A DNA stretch of 42,205 nucleotides, taken from contig JABHWD010000022.1 of assembly GCA_018657955.1 (NCBI GenBank), positions 1-42,205 on the forward strand, given 5' to 3'. Position numbers and translations under genes: made by a program. Source of the DNA: Flavobacteriaceae bacterium (lineage in GTDB: Bacteria; Bacteroidota; Bacteroidia; Flavobacteriales; Flavobacteriaceae). The notes beneath the pieces are model-generated. The model was given only the letters and a program-made list of their open reading frames with translations, searched no databases and was not told the origin of the DNA. How positions within the stretch are numbered: position 1 is the first letter of the stretch; each line of letters starts with the position of its first letter. Shown piece by piece: positions 42,001 to 42,205 of the stretch.

Positions 42001-42205
42001 AGATTGGATTGGTTGCGTTGTTAGCATTCTCAGCACTCTCGTAATAAGTAATGGTAAAATCTGAAGGATTTAACCCATTTAAAACACTCTCATCACTAAG
42101 ACTTAAATCAAATAAAGCAAAGCCATCAGCATCGTTATCACATACCTCTAGTGGATCAGGATCCGTGGCAATCTGTGGAACATCATTTACTACTATAAGA
42201 AGTTC
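39077..42205 (-). CDS. Large repeat protein with gliding-motility/T9SS type B C-terminal domain, 3' part
   Basis: The frame is open from the stop (complement of 39077-39079) to the window edge, so the N-terminus is missing; a GTG at 41956 is internal. The 1042 visible residues hold seven full and at least one partial repeat of about 95 residues, each with a C-(D/E)-x-D start, FDL, ITYYET-x-x-DA, NP(I/L), YTN, QTIYVRV and TGC(F/Y) pieces, followed by an Ig-like region. The C-terminus has FFTPNGDGYNDTWQIEG and a closing TFKGHFSLKR, the type B sorting domain of exported and surface adhesins. Its GC by hand count (about 35-42% per line) is above that of neighbours (about 27-30%). Probably a very large surface adhesin. 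Confidence 0.92.
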   Translation of the reverse strand, partial: ELLIVVNDVPQIATDPDPLEVCDNDADGFALFDLSLSDESVLNGLNPSDFTITYYESAENANNATNPILTPFAYTNITEDTQQVWVHVENITTGCYNTVSLTLIVDELPVLIQPLPLELCDDNNTGDEVEEFTLEDSIEQVLDAQTGISITFYETQVDADDATNPIVSPYTNTSNAQTIYLRGENDITGCYSTITLDLRVNPIPSPATPEAIEICDEDNDGFTFFDIQTYEVDIINGELDITLSYYETFANAQNAVEPLVSPYFNIVPDSQVIFVRAENDLTGCFNIVEQELVTLPSPVLPVTIEDIIVCDDDYDEITVFDLTQRDDDILGDQTSVDFELTYHETLEDAQTGDNPIINTSSYINLSNPQTIYVRLEDLNNGCVSIGEFDLIVALPPVIVQPTPLEECDDEVADEITVFDLTLKDDEITGGNASWTVTYYETAADAQNTTNPIETPEAYTNTSVDGNQANPQTLFVSVVNTEGCFEYTTLTIRVLPNPTPSTDAPNIEACDYDNPGDQIEIFDITLNQAYIINGEPGVSITYYETLIDAEAATNPIVDTTAYTNITIEQQTIYVRVTNDTTGCFTIVTFDIVVNPLPDVSTVEDFIACEINTDGFYDFDLDAVTAQILGSQDPANFTLTYHQTQEDADNGENALVSPYTNLTNPQQLFVNITNDLTTCSIAVPSFSIEVQEGAAANGDGVPIEYIICDNTGDNDGIGQFDLTTLNEQVLDGQDATNFSLTYYATAEDAQAEVNPLPSVYENISNPQVIYIRVDNETTAESLCYDTTQATLSVNLLPEFTLDDSYMACINLNGTELVGPTVMEIDLPSSEYSFEWFDPAGNLAATTATHVPLMDGTYTAVATNLITGCQASVTTVVDSSSPAEVEAIVTTDFFADQHIIEVSAVGTGDYEYQLDDGPWQTSNTFIGVSPGYHIVTVRDINGCGIGTDQALVIDYPRFFTPNGDGYNDTWQIEGIQSRPLADIYIFDRYGKLLKQLSPLSDGWDGTYNGKLMPSTDYWFTITLDMLYGDDQTLIKTFKGHFSLKR
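39833..42205 (-). repeat. Array of about eight divergent 95-residue protein repeats
   Basis: Within the adhesin-like gene, units of roughly 280-300 bp recur, defined by the protein pattern TYYET-x-x-DA-x-x-x-x-NP and QTIYVRV-x-N-x-x-TGC. Boundaries fall near the L-P-x-P segments. Units are clearly related but diverged, so this is an old array; it continues past the window edge. Confidence 0.8.

Noticed and set aside
1-42205. Mobile element or defence island
   Set aside because: No transposase, integrase, restriction, toxin-antitoxin or CRISPR genes were seen, and gene content is mainly housekeeping and secretion.

Overview
The window looks like a chromosomal piece from a low-GC, probably marine member of the Flavobacteriia (Bacteroidota). 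Reasons: AT-rich DNA, several proteins with type IX secretion (T9SS) C-terminal tails, many short lipoproteins, DUF4293, DUF1599, DUF4920 and BT_3928-type proteins, an OmpP1/FadL porin, an archaeal-type ProS, a eukaryote-like type II glutamine synthetase, and promoter-like TAnnTTTG boxes. No integrase, transposase, phage gene or CRISPR array was found. No stretch over 300 bp lacks a gene.

Layout. (1) 1-1685, plus strand: 3' part of an amidohydrolase and a DUF998 membrane protein. (2) 6835-1719, minus strand: a tight run purM - prfA - pyrF - His-rich CDF metal exporter - PqqB-like lipoprotein - a 32-residue, 11-cysteine mini-protein resembling a metallothionein. (3) 7101-10208: type II glutamine synthetase, a Ca/cation exchanger and a secreted endonuclease I. 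(4) 10262-13598, plus strand: a 51-residue protein, a lipoprotein that is only a TonB-receptor plug domain, and a T9SS-exported subtilase. (5) 13611-18918, minus strand: two small lipoproteins, tRNA-Arg(ACG), and a 1326-residue secreted fusion of FG-GAP/ASPIC repeats with a vanadium-haloperoxidase-type domain. (6) 19019-20722: a zinc-ribbon protein, a 35-residue membrane microprotein, a YbjQ protein, a SerK/SbnI-like ParB-fold protein, a small membrane protein and a cold-shock protein. (7) 20831-27074: GH29 fucosidase, MBL-rhodanese protein, tpiA, an orphan DppB-type permease, a DoxX/BT_3928 protein and DUF1599. (8) 27159-34377: folP, cdaA, an ABC exporter, truA, a phosphodiesterase, DUF4293, rho with a 6 x 36-bp in-frame repeat, and rpsT. 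(9) 34399-42205: tRNA-Glu, proS, a Tyr/Gly/Trp-rich lipoprotein, an OmpP1 porin, a Kazal-like lipoprotein, and the 3' part of a large repeat protein with a gliding-motility-type C-terminus.

Together these are mostly housekeeping functions (nucleotide synthesis, translation, transcription termination, c-di-AMP, folate) interleaved with surface and secreted functions for degrading polymers (nuclease, protease, fucosidase, haloperoxidase-like enzyme, adhesin). I see no classical defence island. The least explained items are the mini-metallothionein at the end of the purM operon, the haloperoxidase fusion, the three-gene ybjQ cluster with its unannotated microprotein, the plug-only lipoprotein beside the subtilase, and the SerK-like protein.
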